Origin: Zunongwangia pacifica
GTDB lineage: Bacteria > Bacteroidota > Bacteroidia > Flavobacteriales > Flavobacteriaceae
NCBI RefSeq assembly: GCF_023499215.1
Contig: NZ_JAKHSK010000003.1
Coordinates: forward strand, 124,001-188,000
Direction of reading: 5' to 3'
DNA length: 64,000 bases
Every line of letters begins with the position of its first letter. The stretch's first letter is position 1. Position numbers and translations under genes: made by a program. Shown piece by piece: positions 41,822 to 50,677 of the stretch. Below the pieces are notes generated by a model. The model was given only the letters and a program-made list of their open reading frames with translations. It searched no databases and had not been told where the DNA came from.

Positions 41822-42748
41822 ATGATTTCAAAAATAAATTCCTCAATTGTGCTTGTTTTTCTATTTATTATAACTCCGGTTGGTTCTATTTTTTCTCAAG
41901 AAGAAATTACGAAACAGGAATTGGAAGAGCATATTCAGTTTTTAGCAAATGATTCATTAAAAGGCAGATTTCCTGGAACTGTAGAAAATAAAATGGTAGT
42001 AGATTATATAAAAAAGGATTTTACTTCTAATGGAATTTTTTCCCAATTTCAGGAATTTACGGCACGCTTAAAAGCTGATAATTCTGAAGTGAAAACCTGC
42101 AATGTTATAGGATTTATTGAAGGTAATGATCCTATATTGAAAAATGAAATTATTATTTTAGGAGCTCATTATGATCATTTAGGAGTACGTGAAGGATCAA
42201 TTTACAATGGAGCAGATGATAATGCTAGCGGTACTGCTGCTTTATTAGAAATAGCAGAAAAGGTTAAAGCCAACCAAAAATTATTAAAAAGGAGCATCTT
42301 ATTTATCGCTTTTGGAGCTGAAGAACAGGGGTTACTTGGTAGTTCCTATTTTGTAAATCATCCAACCGTAGCTTTGGATAGTGTTAAGTTGATGATAAAT
42401 ATGGATATGGTTGGACATTTAAATGAGCAAAATCATGTTTACATGGGGGGTGCCGGTACTTTTCCCGGTGGTATGCAATTAATGGATAGTTTAGGTATGC
42501 CCAATCATGTTAAGCCAATAGTTCATGCAGGATCTGTGGCAGGATCAGATCATGTTTCCTTCTATGATAAAGGCATATCTGTATTGGGAATACATACCGG
42601 TGGGCATGATCATTATCATAAACCTACAGACGATATTGAAAATTTAAATCTGGCTGGAGAAGTAAAAGTAGCGAATTATATTTATAATGCTTTAATGGCA
42701 ATTGCGAACTCTAAGCGAGAAATGAAATTTATACCTCAAGATGATTAA
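41822..42748 (+). CDS. M28 family zinc aminopeptidase, secreted
   Basis: 308 residues with a signal peptide (MISKINSSIVLVFLFIITPV ... IFSQ). Zinc ligands of M28 are present in order: His in GAHYDHLG, Asp in GADDNASGTAAL, Glu-Glu in FGAEEQGLLGS, Asp in NMDMVGHL, and His in GGHDHYHKPTDD. Likely a periplasmic or secreted aminopeptidase. Downstream of the lytic transglycosylase, so envelope peptide or peptidoglycan-peptide turnover is possible, but nutrient peptide use is equally likely. Confidence 0.92.
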   Translation: MISKINSSIVLVFLFIITPVGSIFSQEEITKQELEEHIQFLANDSLKGRFPGTVENKMVVDYIKKDFTSNGIFSQFQEFTARLKADNSEVKTCNVIGFIEGNDPILKNEIIILGAHYDHLGVREGSIYNGADDNASGTAALLEIAEKVKANQKLLKRSILFIAFGAEEQGLLGSSYFVNHPTVALDSVKLMINMDMVGHLNEQNHVYMGGAGTFPGGMQLMDSLGMPNHVKPIVHAGSVAGSDHVSFYDKGISVLGIHTGGHDHYHKPTDDIENLNLAGEVKVANYIYNALMAIANSKREMKFIPQDD

Positions 42749-42788
42749 AACGGGTATTATTAAGGCTCGTTTTTAGTTTATAATACGA

Positions 42789-42810
42789 TCCTATTTTAGG
42801 ACAATTTTTT
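42789..42810 (+). terminator. Probable terminator of the hydrolase-slt-M28 operon
   Basis: TCCTA/TAGGA hairpin (42789-42793, 42797-42801) followed by CAATTTTTT; preceded by a second inverted repeat GTATTAT/ATAATAC (42754-42760, 42780-42786). Confidence 0.5.
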
Positions 42811-42817
42811 CAGGATA

Positions 42818-43567
42818 TTATTCCTTTTTATCTTTTCTGGAAGCTAGTCGTGATTTCATTAATTCAGTATCCTCATAATTTATAAGGTAACTGGTGATCC
42901 CTTCATCAATCTGGTTGAAGTTTTTCTTCAAAGCATTTTCGATAGGGGTTCCATAAGCTACAGCTGTATATCTGGTAATATCTTCTATTCTTTTATCTTT
43001 ATTGATAAGAAAACAAGTAGGAAGCCCAAGTGAATGCTTTAATTGTTTCACGACATAAGGCGATTTGTTCTGTGTTTCGTCTACGTAAACAATTTTGACA
43101 TCACCATTAAATTCTTTCGAGACCTTTTTTACTTTATCCCGTGTATCCCAAAATAAAACAACAATCTGAATTTGATCTTTGTATTTTTTTGCAATCTCGT
43201 TTATGGCAGGAATAGCACCTTTGCCAGGAATACACCAGGAAGCATAAGTAATCAAATAAATTGATTTATCGAAATCGTAAAGATGAACTTCTTTACCTTT
43301 TAAGGTGTTAAACTTAAAATTGTTAATGTAAGATCCTGCTAGATGGTTTACCGTTACAGAATCAAATAAACGTTGCGCTTCCTTAAAATCTCTCTTTCTG
43401 TAAGCAAAGTTAGCTTTATCGTTATAATCGGCTAAATGTAATGCTAAAGCCTCGCTAAAAAACACTTTGTCTTTATCTTTAATACTGTCGGTTTTCGTTT
43501 CCTGAGCAGAAAGGAAATAGGTATTAAATAACAGAGAAATCAATATGGCACATAGTGATTGCTTCAT
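42818..43567 (-). CDS. Secreted thioredoxin-fold (TlpA-like) protein with single active-site Cys
   Basis: 249 residues with signal peptide (MKQSLCAILISLLFNTYFLSAQ). The thioredoxin-like domain (about 90-210) has HLYDFDKSIYLITYASWCIP, then GKGAIPAINEIAKKY and the cis-Pro segment SLGLPTCFLINKD. The usual WCxxC is WCIPG here: the second Cys is a Gly. A disulfide exchange by two thiols is therefore impossible at this site, though Cys in LPTCF could substitute. Periplasmic; function uncertain. Not linked to a cytochrome or redox operon. Confidence 0.8.
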   Translation of the reverse strand: MKQSLCAILISLLFNTYFLSAQETKTDSIKDKDKVFFSEALALHLADYNDKANFAYRKRDFKEAQRLFDSVTVNHLAGSYINNFKFNTLKGKEVHLYDFDKSIYLITYASWCIPGKGAIPAINEIAKKYKDQIQIVVLFWDTRDKVKKVSKEFNGDVKIVYVDETQNKSPYVVKQLKHSLGLPTCFLINKDKRIEDITRYTAVAYGTPIENALKKNFNQIDEGITSYLINYEDTELMKSRLASRKDKKE

Positions 43568-43689
43568 TGGTGGTTAAGACGAATAGTTAGGTCTTTTCAA
43601 AAATAAGCAATACTTACTGCAATATGAAATATTATCGACCAAGAGCAAAATTATTGGCCGATAAGTAATACTGGAAATTTAATAAGAAT

Positions 43690-44205
43690 TTATATTTTTT
43701 TCATTTGTTGCTTCATCATCCTTATCTGGTCGGTAAGCATACCATGTTTATCTAGCTTTTTAGCTTCAGCCAATAGGTTGGTGGCTTCACGCTTTCTTCT
43801 TTTGGTCATCGCTATACCAGCAAGGTTTAGTTTGGCCATAGCAAGATCGTGATCCATTGATAATCCCAATTTTATAGCTTTTTTGAAGTGTTTTTCGGCC
43901 TGGGTGATGTTGGTTTGAGAAACCATTAACCCGTGTAAATACCAATAATAGCCCTGTTGCTTTTTAGTAAGTGCAGCTTCTGGATTTTTAATTTTATCTA
44001 ACCATTTCTTAGCACCGGGGAAGTCTTGCTTCCGAAGTCTTAAAAATGCTAAAAGGATGATCTCATTTTTAAAATATAAAAATATAAAGATACCTGCTAA
44101 TAGAATAAGCATAATCCCATTCCCAATATATCCTTCGATAAATTGCCAAACGGCTGCAGCTAAAACTAATCCTGCTAATACTAACTTTATATTTTTATTG
44201 AACAT
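43690..44205 (-). CDS. Membrane-anchored TPR-repeat protein
   Basis: 171 residues. Two N-terminal hydrophobic helices (about 6-24 and 29-47) and a cytoplasmic TPR-like region: FPGAKKWLDKI, YYWYLHGLMVSQTNITQAEKHFKKAIKLG, HDLAMAKLNLAGIAMTKRRKREATNLLAEA. Probably a scaffold; common in Bacteroidota with no assigned role. Divergent from rpmH, with a TAnnTTTG box (44228-44235) upstream. Confidence 0.8.
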   Translation of the reverse strand: MFNKNIKLVLAGLVLAAAVWQFIEGYIGNGIMLILLAGIFIFLYFKNEIILLAFLRLRKQDFPGAKKWLDKIKNPEAALTKKQQGYYWYLHGLMVSQTNITQAEKHFKKAIKLGLSMDHDLAMAKLNLAGIAMTKRRKREATNLLAEAKKLDKHGMLTDQIRMMKQQMKKI

Positions 44206-44227
44206 AATGCATTGATTTTTGAGCCGC

Positions 44228-44235
44228 CAAAGGTA
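44228..44235 (-). promoter_or_regulatory. Predicted -7 box of the TPR protein gene
   Basis: TACCTTTG on the - strand, 22 bp upstream of the ATG. Confidence 0.5.
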
Positions 44236-44267
44236 ATAAAAAGATTTAAAAATAATTTAATTTTCTA

Positions 44268-44298
44268 TTTGGAAGAGTTAAAAAGCTTTGTATATTTG
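44268..44298 (+). promoter_or_regulatory. Promoter of rpmH
   Basis: TTTG (44268-44271), 19-bp spacer, TATATTTG (44291-44298): the best match in the window to the Bacteroidota -33/-7 consensus. Confidence 0.85.
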
Positions 44299-44356
44299 CA
44301 CGCAGTTTTAAAAAGAGCAATAAAAAGATTTCACAGAAGATTAAAGATACAGTAAA

Positions 44357-44515
44357 ATGAAAAGAACGTTTCAACCATCTAAGAGAAAAAGAAAAAATAA
44401 GCACGGATTTAGAGAGCGTATGGCTAGTGTGAACGGTAGAAAAGTCCTTGCTAGAAGAAGAGCAAAAGGTAGAAAGAAATTATCTGTATCTTCTGAAAAC
44501 AGACATAAACACTAA
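44357..44515 (+). CDS. rpmH: 50S ribosomal protein L34
   Basis: A 52-residue gene: [20 protein letters not shown], then [20 protein letters not shown]. This is the complete highly basic L34 with its KRTFQPS start and GFRxRM...[13 protein letters not shown] core. It is not next to dnaA or rnpA, unlike many bacteria. A consensus promoter lies 58 bp upstream and a terminator 25 bp downstream, so it is a single-gene transcript. Confidence 0.98.
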   Translation: MKRTFQPSKRKRKNKHGFRERMASVNGRKVLARRRAKGRKKLSVSSENRHKH

Positions 44516-44540
44516 TGATAGTTAGTGATTTAAAATATTA

Positions 44541-44572
44541 AAGGTGTTACTTTTTTAGTAACGCCTTTTTTT
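44541..44572 (+). terminator. Terminator of rpmH
   Basis: AAGGTGTTAC (44541-44550) / GTAACGCCTT (44558-44567) with one G-U pair, then a T-run. Confidence 0.9.
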
Positions 44573-44618
44573 ATATCTAATAGCTTCTTACATTTATACC
44601 ACCACAACACAATTTAAA

Positions 44619-47471
44619 ATGCCCAAAAACAACAATCTTAAAAGTATTTTGATTATTGGTTCTGGACCGATTGTGATCGGACAGGCCTGTGAATTTGATT
44701 ATTCAGGAACACAGTCACTTAGATCTTTGCGTGAAGACGGTATAGAGACGATTCTAATCAACTCTAACCCGGCTACGATTATGACAGATCCTTCTATGGC
44801 AGATCATGTGTATCTTAAGCCGCTTACCACCAAATCTATTATAGAAATTCTAGAGGCGCATCCTAATATTGATGCTGTACTGCCAACAATGGGAGGGCAA
44901 ACCGCATTAAACCTATGTATTGAAGCTGATGATAAAGGAATCTGGAAGGATTACAATGTAAAACTTATTGGTGTAGATATCGACGCCATTAATATTACGG
45001 AAGATAGGGAAAAGTTTAAACAATTAATGGAGCGTATAAATATTCCTGTAGCTCCTGCAAAAACAGTAACTTCTTATCTTCAGGGCAAAGAGGTTGCCCA
45101 GGAATTTGGTTTTCCGTTAGTGATTAGAGCTTCCTTTACGTTGGGAGGTAGTGGAGCAGGTTTTGTTCATAAAGCCGAAGATTTCGACGAAATGCTTACT
45201 CGTGGTCTGGAGGCTTCTCCAATTCACGAGGTTCTTATCGATAAAGCCCTTCTTGGTTGGAAAGAATACGAATTAGAATTACTTCGCGATAAAAACGATA
45301 ATGTGGTAATTATCTGTACTATCGAGAATATGGATCCTATGGGAATTCATACGGGAGACTCTATCACTGTGGCTCCTGCTATGACACTTAGCGATAGTGC
45401 TTTCCAGAGAATGCGTGATCTTGCTATAAAAATGATGCGTAGTATTGGTGACTTTGCCGGTGGATGTAACGTACAGTTTGCGGTAAGCCCAGATGAGAAA
45501 GAAGAAATTTATGCCATCGAAATTAACCCTCGTGTATCCAGATCTTCGGCATTGGCATCTAAAGCAACAGGATATCCAATTGCAAAAATTGCAACCAAGT
45601 TAGCACTAGGTTATACTTTAGACGAATTGGATAACCAGATTACACAATCTACTTCAGCTTTATTTGAGCCGTCTTTAGATTATGTGATCGTAAAAATTCC
45701 TCGCTGGAATTTTGATAAGTTTGAAGGTTCAGACAGAACTTTAGGACTGCAAATGAAAGCAGTAGGAGAAGTTATGGGGATTGGCCGTTCTTTCCAGGAA
45801 GCGTTGCATAAAGCAACACAATCTCTGGAGATTAAGAGAAATGGTCTTGGAGCCGATGGTAAAGGATATACCAAATACGATGAGATTATCGAGAAGCTTA
45901 CGCATGCCAGCTGGGATCGTGTATTTGTAATTTATGACGCCATCCAGGCAGGAATTCCTTTAAGCCGAATCCATGAAATTACCAAAATCGATATGTGGTT
46001 CCTTAAGCAATATGAGGAACTTTATATGCTGGAAAAAGAAATAAGTACCTACGATATCAATTCACTTCCAAAAGATTTAATGTTAGAAGCAAAACAAAAA
46101 GGTTTTGCAGACCGGCAAATTGCTTATATGGTTAAATGCCTGGAAAGTGAAGTTTATAATAAACGTAGTGAATTAAATATTAACCGTGTTTATAAGCTGG
46201 TAGATACCTGTGCGGCAGAATTTAAGGCAGAAACACCTTATTATTACTCTACTTTTGAAGCAGATATTGAAACTACCGATGGTAAGCGGTACACTGCTAA
46301 CGAAAGTGTAGTTACCGATCGTAAAAAGATTGTGGTATTAGGATCTGGACCCAATAGAATTGGACAGGGAATCGAATTTGATTACAGTTGTGTACACGGA
46401 GTTTTAGCCGCAGCAGAATGTGGTTACGAAACCATTATGATTAACTGTAACCCAGAAACGGTTTCTACAGATTTTGATGTAGCAGATAAATTATATTTTG
46501 AGCCGGTATTCTGGGAACATATTTACGATATCATCAGGCATGAAAAGCCAGAAGGCGTAATTGTGCAGCTTGGTGGGCAAACCGCTTTAAAACTTGCTGA
46601 AAAATTAGAGCGCTACGGAATTAAGATTATAGGAACCAGCTATGAAGCACTGGATCTTGCCGAAGACCGTGGTAGTTTCTCTACCTTACTTCAGAGAAAT
46701 GATATTCCTTATCCTGAATTTGGAACCGCAGAGAATGCTGAAGAAGCTCTTAAATTAGCAGATCAGTTAGATTTCCCTATTTTGGTTCGTCCTTCTTATG
46801 TGCTTGGAGGACAAGGAATGAAAATCGTAATCAATAAGCAGGAATTAGAAGAAACCGTAGTCGATCTTCTTCGTAAAATTCCAAATAACAAATTATTGCT
46901 GGATCATTATTTAGACGGAGCGATTGAGGCTGAGGCCGATGCGATTTGCGATGGTGAAGATGTGTACATTATTGGTATTATGGAGCATATCGAGCCTTGT
47001 GGAATCCATTCAGGAGATTCAAATGCGCTATTGCCTCCTTTTACACTTGGCGATTTGGTGATTCAGCAAATAAAAGATCATACTAAGAAAATTGCACTGG
47101 CATTAAATACCGTTGGCTTAATCAATATTCAGTTTGCGATAAAAGAAGATAAAGTTTACATTATCGAAGCAAATCCAAGGGCTTCCAGAACAGTACCATT
47201 TATTGCCAAAGCCTATAAAGAGCCTTACGTAAATTACGCGACTAAGGTAATGTTAGGGGATAAGAAGGTTAAAGATTTTAATTTTAACCCTAAACTAGAT
47301 GGCTACGCGATTAAACAACCGGTGTTCTCTTTTGAAAAGTTCCATAAAGTGAATAAGCAATTGGGGCCAGAGATGAAGAGTACTGGAGAAAGCATTCTGT
47401 TTATCAAAGATCTAAAAGACGATGATTTCTACAATCTTTATACGCGCCGAAAAATGTATCTGAGCAAATAA
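44619..47471 (+). CDS. carB: Carbamoyl-phosphate synthase large subunit lacking the MGS domain
   Basis: 950 residues, about 120 shorter than E. coli CarB. Both ATP-grasp halves are complete: IGSGPIVIGQACEFDYSGTQ and MGGQTALN in the first, GSGPNRIGQGIEFDYSCVHG and QLGGQTALKLAEK in the second, with SRSSALASKATGYPIAK and ASRTVPFIAKAYKEPY. The protein stops soon after LGPEMKSTGES, where the allosteric MGS-like domain (UMP/ornithine control) would begin. It forms carbamoyl phosphate from bicarbonate, ATP and glutamine-derived ammonia for pyrimidine and arginine synthesis, with CarA encoded elsewhere. Shortening is known in Bacteroidota. Confidence 0.96.
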   Translation: MPKNNNLKSILIIGSGPIVIGQACEFDYSGTQSLRSLREDGIETILINSNPATIMTDPSMADHVYLKPLTTKSIIEILEAHPNIDAVLPTMGGQTALNLCIEADDKGIWKDYNVKLIGVDIDAINITEDREKFKQLMERINIPVAPAKTVTSYLQGKEVAQEFGFPLVIRASFTLGGSGAGFVHKAEDFDEMLTRGLEASPIHEVLIDKALLGWKEYELELLRDKNDNVVIICTIENMDPMGIHTGDSITVAPAMTLSDSAFQRMRDLAIKMMRSIGDFAGGCNVQFAVSPDEKEEIYAIEINPRVSRSSALASKATGYPIAKIATKLALGYTLDELDNQITQSTSALFEPSLDYVIVKIPRWNFDKFEGSDRTLGLQMKAVGEVMGIGRSFQEALHKATQSLEIKRNGLGADGKGYTKYDEIIEKLTHASWDRVFVIYDAIQAGIPLSRIHEITKIDMWFLKQYEELYMLEKEISTYDINSLPKDLMLEAKQKGFADRQIAYMVKCLESEVYNKRSELNINRVYKLVDTCAAEFKAETPYYYSTFEADIETTDGKRYTANESVVTDRKKIVVLGSGPNRIGQGIEFDYSCVHGVLAAAECGYETIMINCNPETVSTDFDVADKLYFEPVFWEHIYDIIRHEKPEGVIVQLGGQTALKLAEKLERYGIKIIGTSYEALDLAEDRGSFSTLLQRNDIPYPEFGTAENAEEALKLADQLDFPILVRPSYVLGGQGMKIVINKQELEETVVDLLRKIPNNKLLLDHYLDGAIEAEADAICDGEDVYIIGIMEHIEPCGIHSGDSNALLPPFTLGDLVIQQIKDHTKKIALALNTVGLINIQFAIKEDKVYIIEANPRASRTVPFIAKAYKEPYVNYATKVMLGDKKVKDFNFNPKLDGYAIKQPVFSFEKFHKVNKQLGPEMKSTGESILFIKDLKDDDFYNLYTRRKMYLSK

Positions 47472-47497
47472 TATAGTTTAGTTCATAGTTTTAATTA

Positions 47498-47548
47498 TCC
47501 TCTGTAATTTTAAGTTTTATTTAAACTGAATTTTACAGAGGATTTTTT
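47498..47548 (+). terminator. Terminator of carB
   Basis: TCCTCTGTAA (47498-47507) / TTACAGAGGA (47533-47542) followed by six T; a 25-nt loop with a possible inner AGTTT/AAACT pair. Confidence 0.8.
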
Positions 47549-47616
47549 ATTTTGAAGAATATTTAATACTGAATTTATCCTGAAATTCGATAAAAACGGA
47601 ATCAATTTTATAAAGA

Positions 47617-48021
47617 ATGAAAGAGCTTTTTTTAATAATTGGAGGAGTGTATGGAACTTTAGCAGTGATCTTTGGCGCTTTTGGAGCCCACGCCTTAAAA
47701 AAGAAATTATCTGAAGAGCAACAAAAAAGTTTTGAGACTGGCGTAAGATACCAAATGTATCACGCTTTGATCCTTATTGTGACAGCTATTGCATTTCCGT
47801 TTAGGGAAGTGTCCCAGCAAATTACAGGCTGGTGCTTCGTCATTGGGGTGTTATTATTTTCTTTTAGTATTTATGGGCTGGTGTTAAGTGATGCTAACGG
47901 CAAAAAAATGCGAATTCTAGGTCCCATAACTCCTTTGGGCGGACTTTTCCTGATAATCGGATGGATATTATTTACAATCAATATTGCTGAAATTGCTACC
48001 TATTTAAATCCGGCGCAATAA
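47617..48021 (+). CDS. DUF423 membrane protein
   Basis: 134 residues, four predicted helices. GVYGTLAVIFGAFGAHALKK near the N-terminus and TGVRYQMYHALILIV plus ILGPITPLGGLFLIIGWI are diagnostic of the DUF423/YgdD family of small inner-membrane proteins. Function unknown. Single gene after the carB terminator. Confidence 0.9.
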   Translation: MKELFLIIGGVYGTLAVIFGAFGAHALKKKLSEEQQKSFETGVRYQMYHALILIVTAIAFPFREVSQQITGWCFVIGVLLFSFSIYGLVLSDANGKKMRILGPITPLGGLFLIIGWILFTINIAEIATYLNPAQ

Positions 48022-48036
48022 GAGCCGTGTCTCAGC

Positions 48037-48492
48037 TTAATTTACGCCACAATTGGTTCTGGTAAGTGCAAAGTCTTCATTAAATGTATAGGCTGAGGTA
48101 TCTTCTGAAGTGAAACCTTCAATGAATTGATTATCTCTTTTTAGAAACATTACGGGTCTAACCGAATTTTCACCTTCACTCATATACTCGTAATCAGCAA
48201 AAAGAGTATCACCTTTCATTGTTCCTGAAATTTCACCCCTATTTATATCTTTTTCATGTAGCATGTAAACAAGACTTCCAGAAATATCCTCCTCTAATTT
48301 TTCGATATTAAGACTAATGGTATCATTTTCTGAAGCATATAAATAACACATTTTCACCGGAATTTCTTCTTTATCTTCGGGTTGTTGCGACTCTACAACC
48401 GATTGATTTTTTGTTGTATCTTCCTCTTTATTGTTTTTACAGGAAACAATTAAAATTCCACTTAAGCCAAGGATAAGTAGTCTGGTTTTCAT
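48037..48492 (-). CDS. Hypothetical lipoprotein
   Basis: 151 residues with lipobox (LSGILIVSCKNNKEED), an acidic/Gln linker, then a small beta-rich domain (CYLYASENDTISLNIEKLE, GEISGTMKGDTLFADYEYMS, DFALTRTNC). The SGTMKGDTLFADYEY pattern is common to Bacteroidota lipoproteins of unknown role. A near-consensus TACCTTTA box precedes the gene. Confidence 0.75.
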   Translation of the reverse strand: MKTRLLILGLSGILIVSCKNNKEEDTTKNQSVVESQQPEDKEEIPVKMCYLYASENDTISLNIEKLEEDISGSLVYMLHEKDINRGEISGTMKGDTLFADYEYMSEGENSVRPVMFLKRDNQFIEGFTSEDTSAYTFNEDFALTRTNCGVN

Positions 48493-48681
48493 GTCTTAAT
48501 TTTTTATAAAGGTAAAGGGTCTTTCCATAAACGCCAATGGCTTAACAAAATTTTATTGGCACCGCCAAAAGGTTTTATACCCCGTCCCGATAGCAATCAG
48601 GATGCCTCCGGAATTGAAATTTTTTTTCTATCTAATTCCTCGTGGGCTTACATCTAGGTAGTTATTCAGTTTTATAATTCG

Positions 48682-49632
48682 TCAATTTGCATCTCTATTT
48701 CTATATTTTTCAGCAAAATAGGCGATTAAAATAAGCTGTGAAGAGTGAAAAAGCATAATTGGCAGCAATAATAAGCCGGTATTGGCGGCATTTCCGAAGA
48801 TAACTTTTACCATAACCGAACCGTGAACCAATGATTTTTTGGTGCCGCAAAATTGAGCGGTGATTTTATCTTCTGTAGATAAATTTAAAAGTTTACTCAC
48901 AAATGCAGTTAGATAATAAACAGCAAAAAACAACACCAAAACCCCCAATATTAATAGTAGGAATCCCATTAAATCTATGGTTTCAAATAAGTTAGAAGTA
49001 AAGGAGTGGCTAAAACTGCTATACACGATAATTAAGATAATCCCTTTGTCAAAAAGGGCAAGTTTTTTACTGTTTTTCCTGGCCCAATCACCAAAGAAAC
49101 GTTGCAAAAGCAAGCCCAAAATTAATGGTGCCAATATTTGCCAGCCTAATTTAACCAGGACATCAATAAACTGGAAATCGGCGCTTTTGCCTAAAATAAG
49201 GCTCAGCCAGATAGGGGTAGCAAAAATGCCAATAATTCCAGATAAACTGGCATTAAATATGGCGGTAGGTAAATTCCCTTTGGCTAAAGCAACCATTACA
49301 ATCGAGGAACTTACGGTAGACGGTAACGTGGCTAAAAAGAAAATAGCCGTCCATAATTCAGAATCTTTGCCCTGTTCAAATAAAGGTAAATAAGCGATGG
49401 CTAGTAGCGGAAAAACTACAAAAGTGGTAAGTTGTACAATAATGTGTACTTTGTAGTTTAAAAGGCCTAATTTGAGCTCTTGTGGAGCTAATTTTAATCC
49501 GTAGAAAAAAAATATTAAACCAATACCAATATCTGTGATGGTTTTTAATGGTAATAAATCATTTCCCTGCGGAAGTAAATAAGCCAGTAAGATAACGCCA
49601 AAAAGCGAAACTATAAATCCGTTTATTTTCAT
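48682..49632 (-). CDS. Bile acid:sodium symporter-like transporter (YfeH/SBF-like)
   Basis: 316 residues, about nine to ten hydrophobic helices. Motifs of the SBF-like family: DIGIGLIFFFYGLKLAPQEL, LPSTVSSSIVMVALAKGN, CGTKKSLVHGSVM. Members include plant and bacterial solute:Na+ symporters; substrates are mostly unknown. Last of a three-gene operon, 2 bp after the thioesterase stop. Confidence 0.85.
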   Translation of the reverse strand: MKINGFIVSLFGVILLAYLLPQGNDLLPLKTITDIGIGLIFFFYGLKLAPQELKLGLLNYKVHIIVQLTTFVVFPLLAIAYLPLFEQGKDSELWTAIFFLATLPSTVSSSIVMVALAKGNLPTAIFNASLSGIIGIFATPIWLSLILGKSADFQFIDVLVKLGWQILAPLILGLLLQRFFGDWARKNSKKLALFDKGIILIIVYSSFSHSFTSNLFETIDLMGFLLLILGVLVLFFAVYYLTAFVSKLLNLSTEDKITAQFCGTKKSLVHGSVMVKVIFGNAANTGLLLLPIMLFHSSQLILIAYFAEKYRNRDAN

Positions 49633-49634
49633 AA

Positions 49635-50186
49635 TTATCGCTCAATAATCACCTTATAATCTTCTAATAAATGCAGATAATTTTCTGAAACAAAATCGGT
49701 TTCATCAAACTGACTGGTGCGTTTTTTCTTGTAGTTTATCCTTTTGATGCTCTTTGTAAATCTACGAATGTCGTGATCGTTATCTAAAATTAAGCCAGGA
49801 ACTTCTACCGATTTACCGCTGTCGTCTTTTGCGACCATGGTGAAATAAGACGAATTACAGTGCTTTTTTTCTCCGGTTTGGATATTCTCGGTTTCCACCC
49901 GAATTCCTATCACCATAGAACTTCTGCCAACATAATTTACAGATGCCTTCATGGTAAGTAATTCACCAATTTCTATAGGGGCCAAAAAATCTACCGTATC
50001 TACACTTGCAGTCACACAATAGGCGGCTGAATGTTTAGAAGCACATGCAAAAGCGATTTGGTCTAAAAGTGACAAGATATAGCCACCGTGTATTTTGCCA
50101 TTAAAGTTGGATCGGTTAGGTAACATTAATTCAGATATGGTTACCTGGGATTCTTCTACTCGTTTAAATTTTTTTTGTTCTGTCAT
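49635..50186 (-). CDS. Acyl-CoA thioesterase (hotdog fold)
   Basis: 183 residues. MLPNRSNFNGKIHGGYILSLLDQIAFACA carries the family's Asn/His-Gly-Gly and Asp residues, followed by DTVDFLAPIEIGELLTMKASV and VGRSSMVIGIRVETEN, matching YciA/BACH thioesterases. It hydrolyses acyl-CoA to free acid and CoA in the cytoplasm. Overlaps the upstream small membrane protein gene by 4 bp (ATGA-type coupling). Confidence 0.9.
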   Translation of the reverse strand: MTEQKKFKRVEESQVTISELMLPNRSNFNGKIHGGYILSLLDQIAFACASKHSAAYCVTASVDTVDFLAPIEIGELLTMKASVNYVGRSSMVIGIRVETENIQTGEKKHCNSSYFTMVAKDDSGKSVEVPGLILDNDHDIRRFTKSIKRINYKKKRTSQFDETDFVSENYLHLLEDYKVIIER

Positions 50187-50551
50187 CTATCTCTAAAATG
50201 TGGGGATTTTGCTTCTTCTACTTTGGTGACAAAATATTTACTGTCACCCCAAAAAAGGAAGGTGGCATAACGTTCTACGTAATAAAGTTTTACATAGTTA
50301 CCTTCGTTTTCCTGTAAGGCTGTTACAACGTCTTTATCTTCTTTTAATACTGAAAAACTAAAAATTTGGGCACCGCTAATTCCCTGGCTAATTTCACCTT
50401 CCCAGGTTTTAAAAACGACGCCTTTTTTACTGAATTTAATAAGTTCACCCGTTCGGGTTCCTTCACTGTAGGTTGCAAAATAAGCAAAGGCATAATACAG
50501 TAAAAATAAAACAAAAATTCCGCCAAGGATATAAAAAAGTATCTTCTTCAT
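50183..50551 (-). CDS. Small single-pass membrane protein (conserved in Bacteroidota)
   Basis: 122 residues. N-terminal transmembrane helix (about 4-25) followed by a beta-rich soluble domain: YSEGTRTGELIKFSKKGVVFKTWEGEI, LQENEGNYVKLYYVERY, FWGDSKYFVTKV. I recognise the pattern from a Bacteroidota family sometimes misnamed 6-phosphogluconate dehydrogenase; it has no such domain. First of the operon with thioesterase and transporter. Function unknown. Confidence 0.75.
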   Translation of the reverse strand: MKKILFYILGGIFVLFLLYYAFAYFATYSEGTRTGELIKFSKKGVVFKTWEGEISQGISGAQIFSFSVLKEDKDVVTALQENEGNYVKLYYVERYATFLFWGDSKYFVTKVEEAKSPHFRDR

Positions 50552-50603
50552 TCAAAAAAAATAAACGCTGTTTAGCAATAAAAAGTGTTGTCTGTAATCA
50601 AAA

Positions 50604-50628
50604 TTACTCGATAATCGAGATTAAATGC
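50604..50628. repeat. Dispersed element CGATAATCGAGATTAAAT, copy 4
   Basis: TTACTCGATAATCGAG plus ATTAAATG, identical over at least 24 bp to the copy at 26505. Lies between rmuC and the small membrane gene. Confidence 0.8.
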
Positions 50629-50677
50629 TCCGAGGCTTGCCCAGAGGTAGTTTACTTAAAGTGTGAATTTAGCTAAA

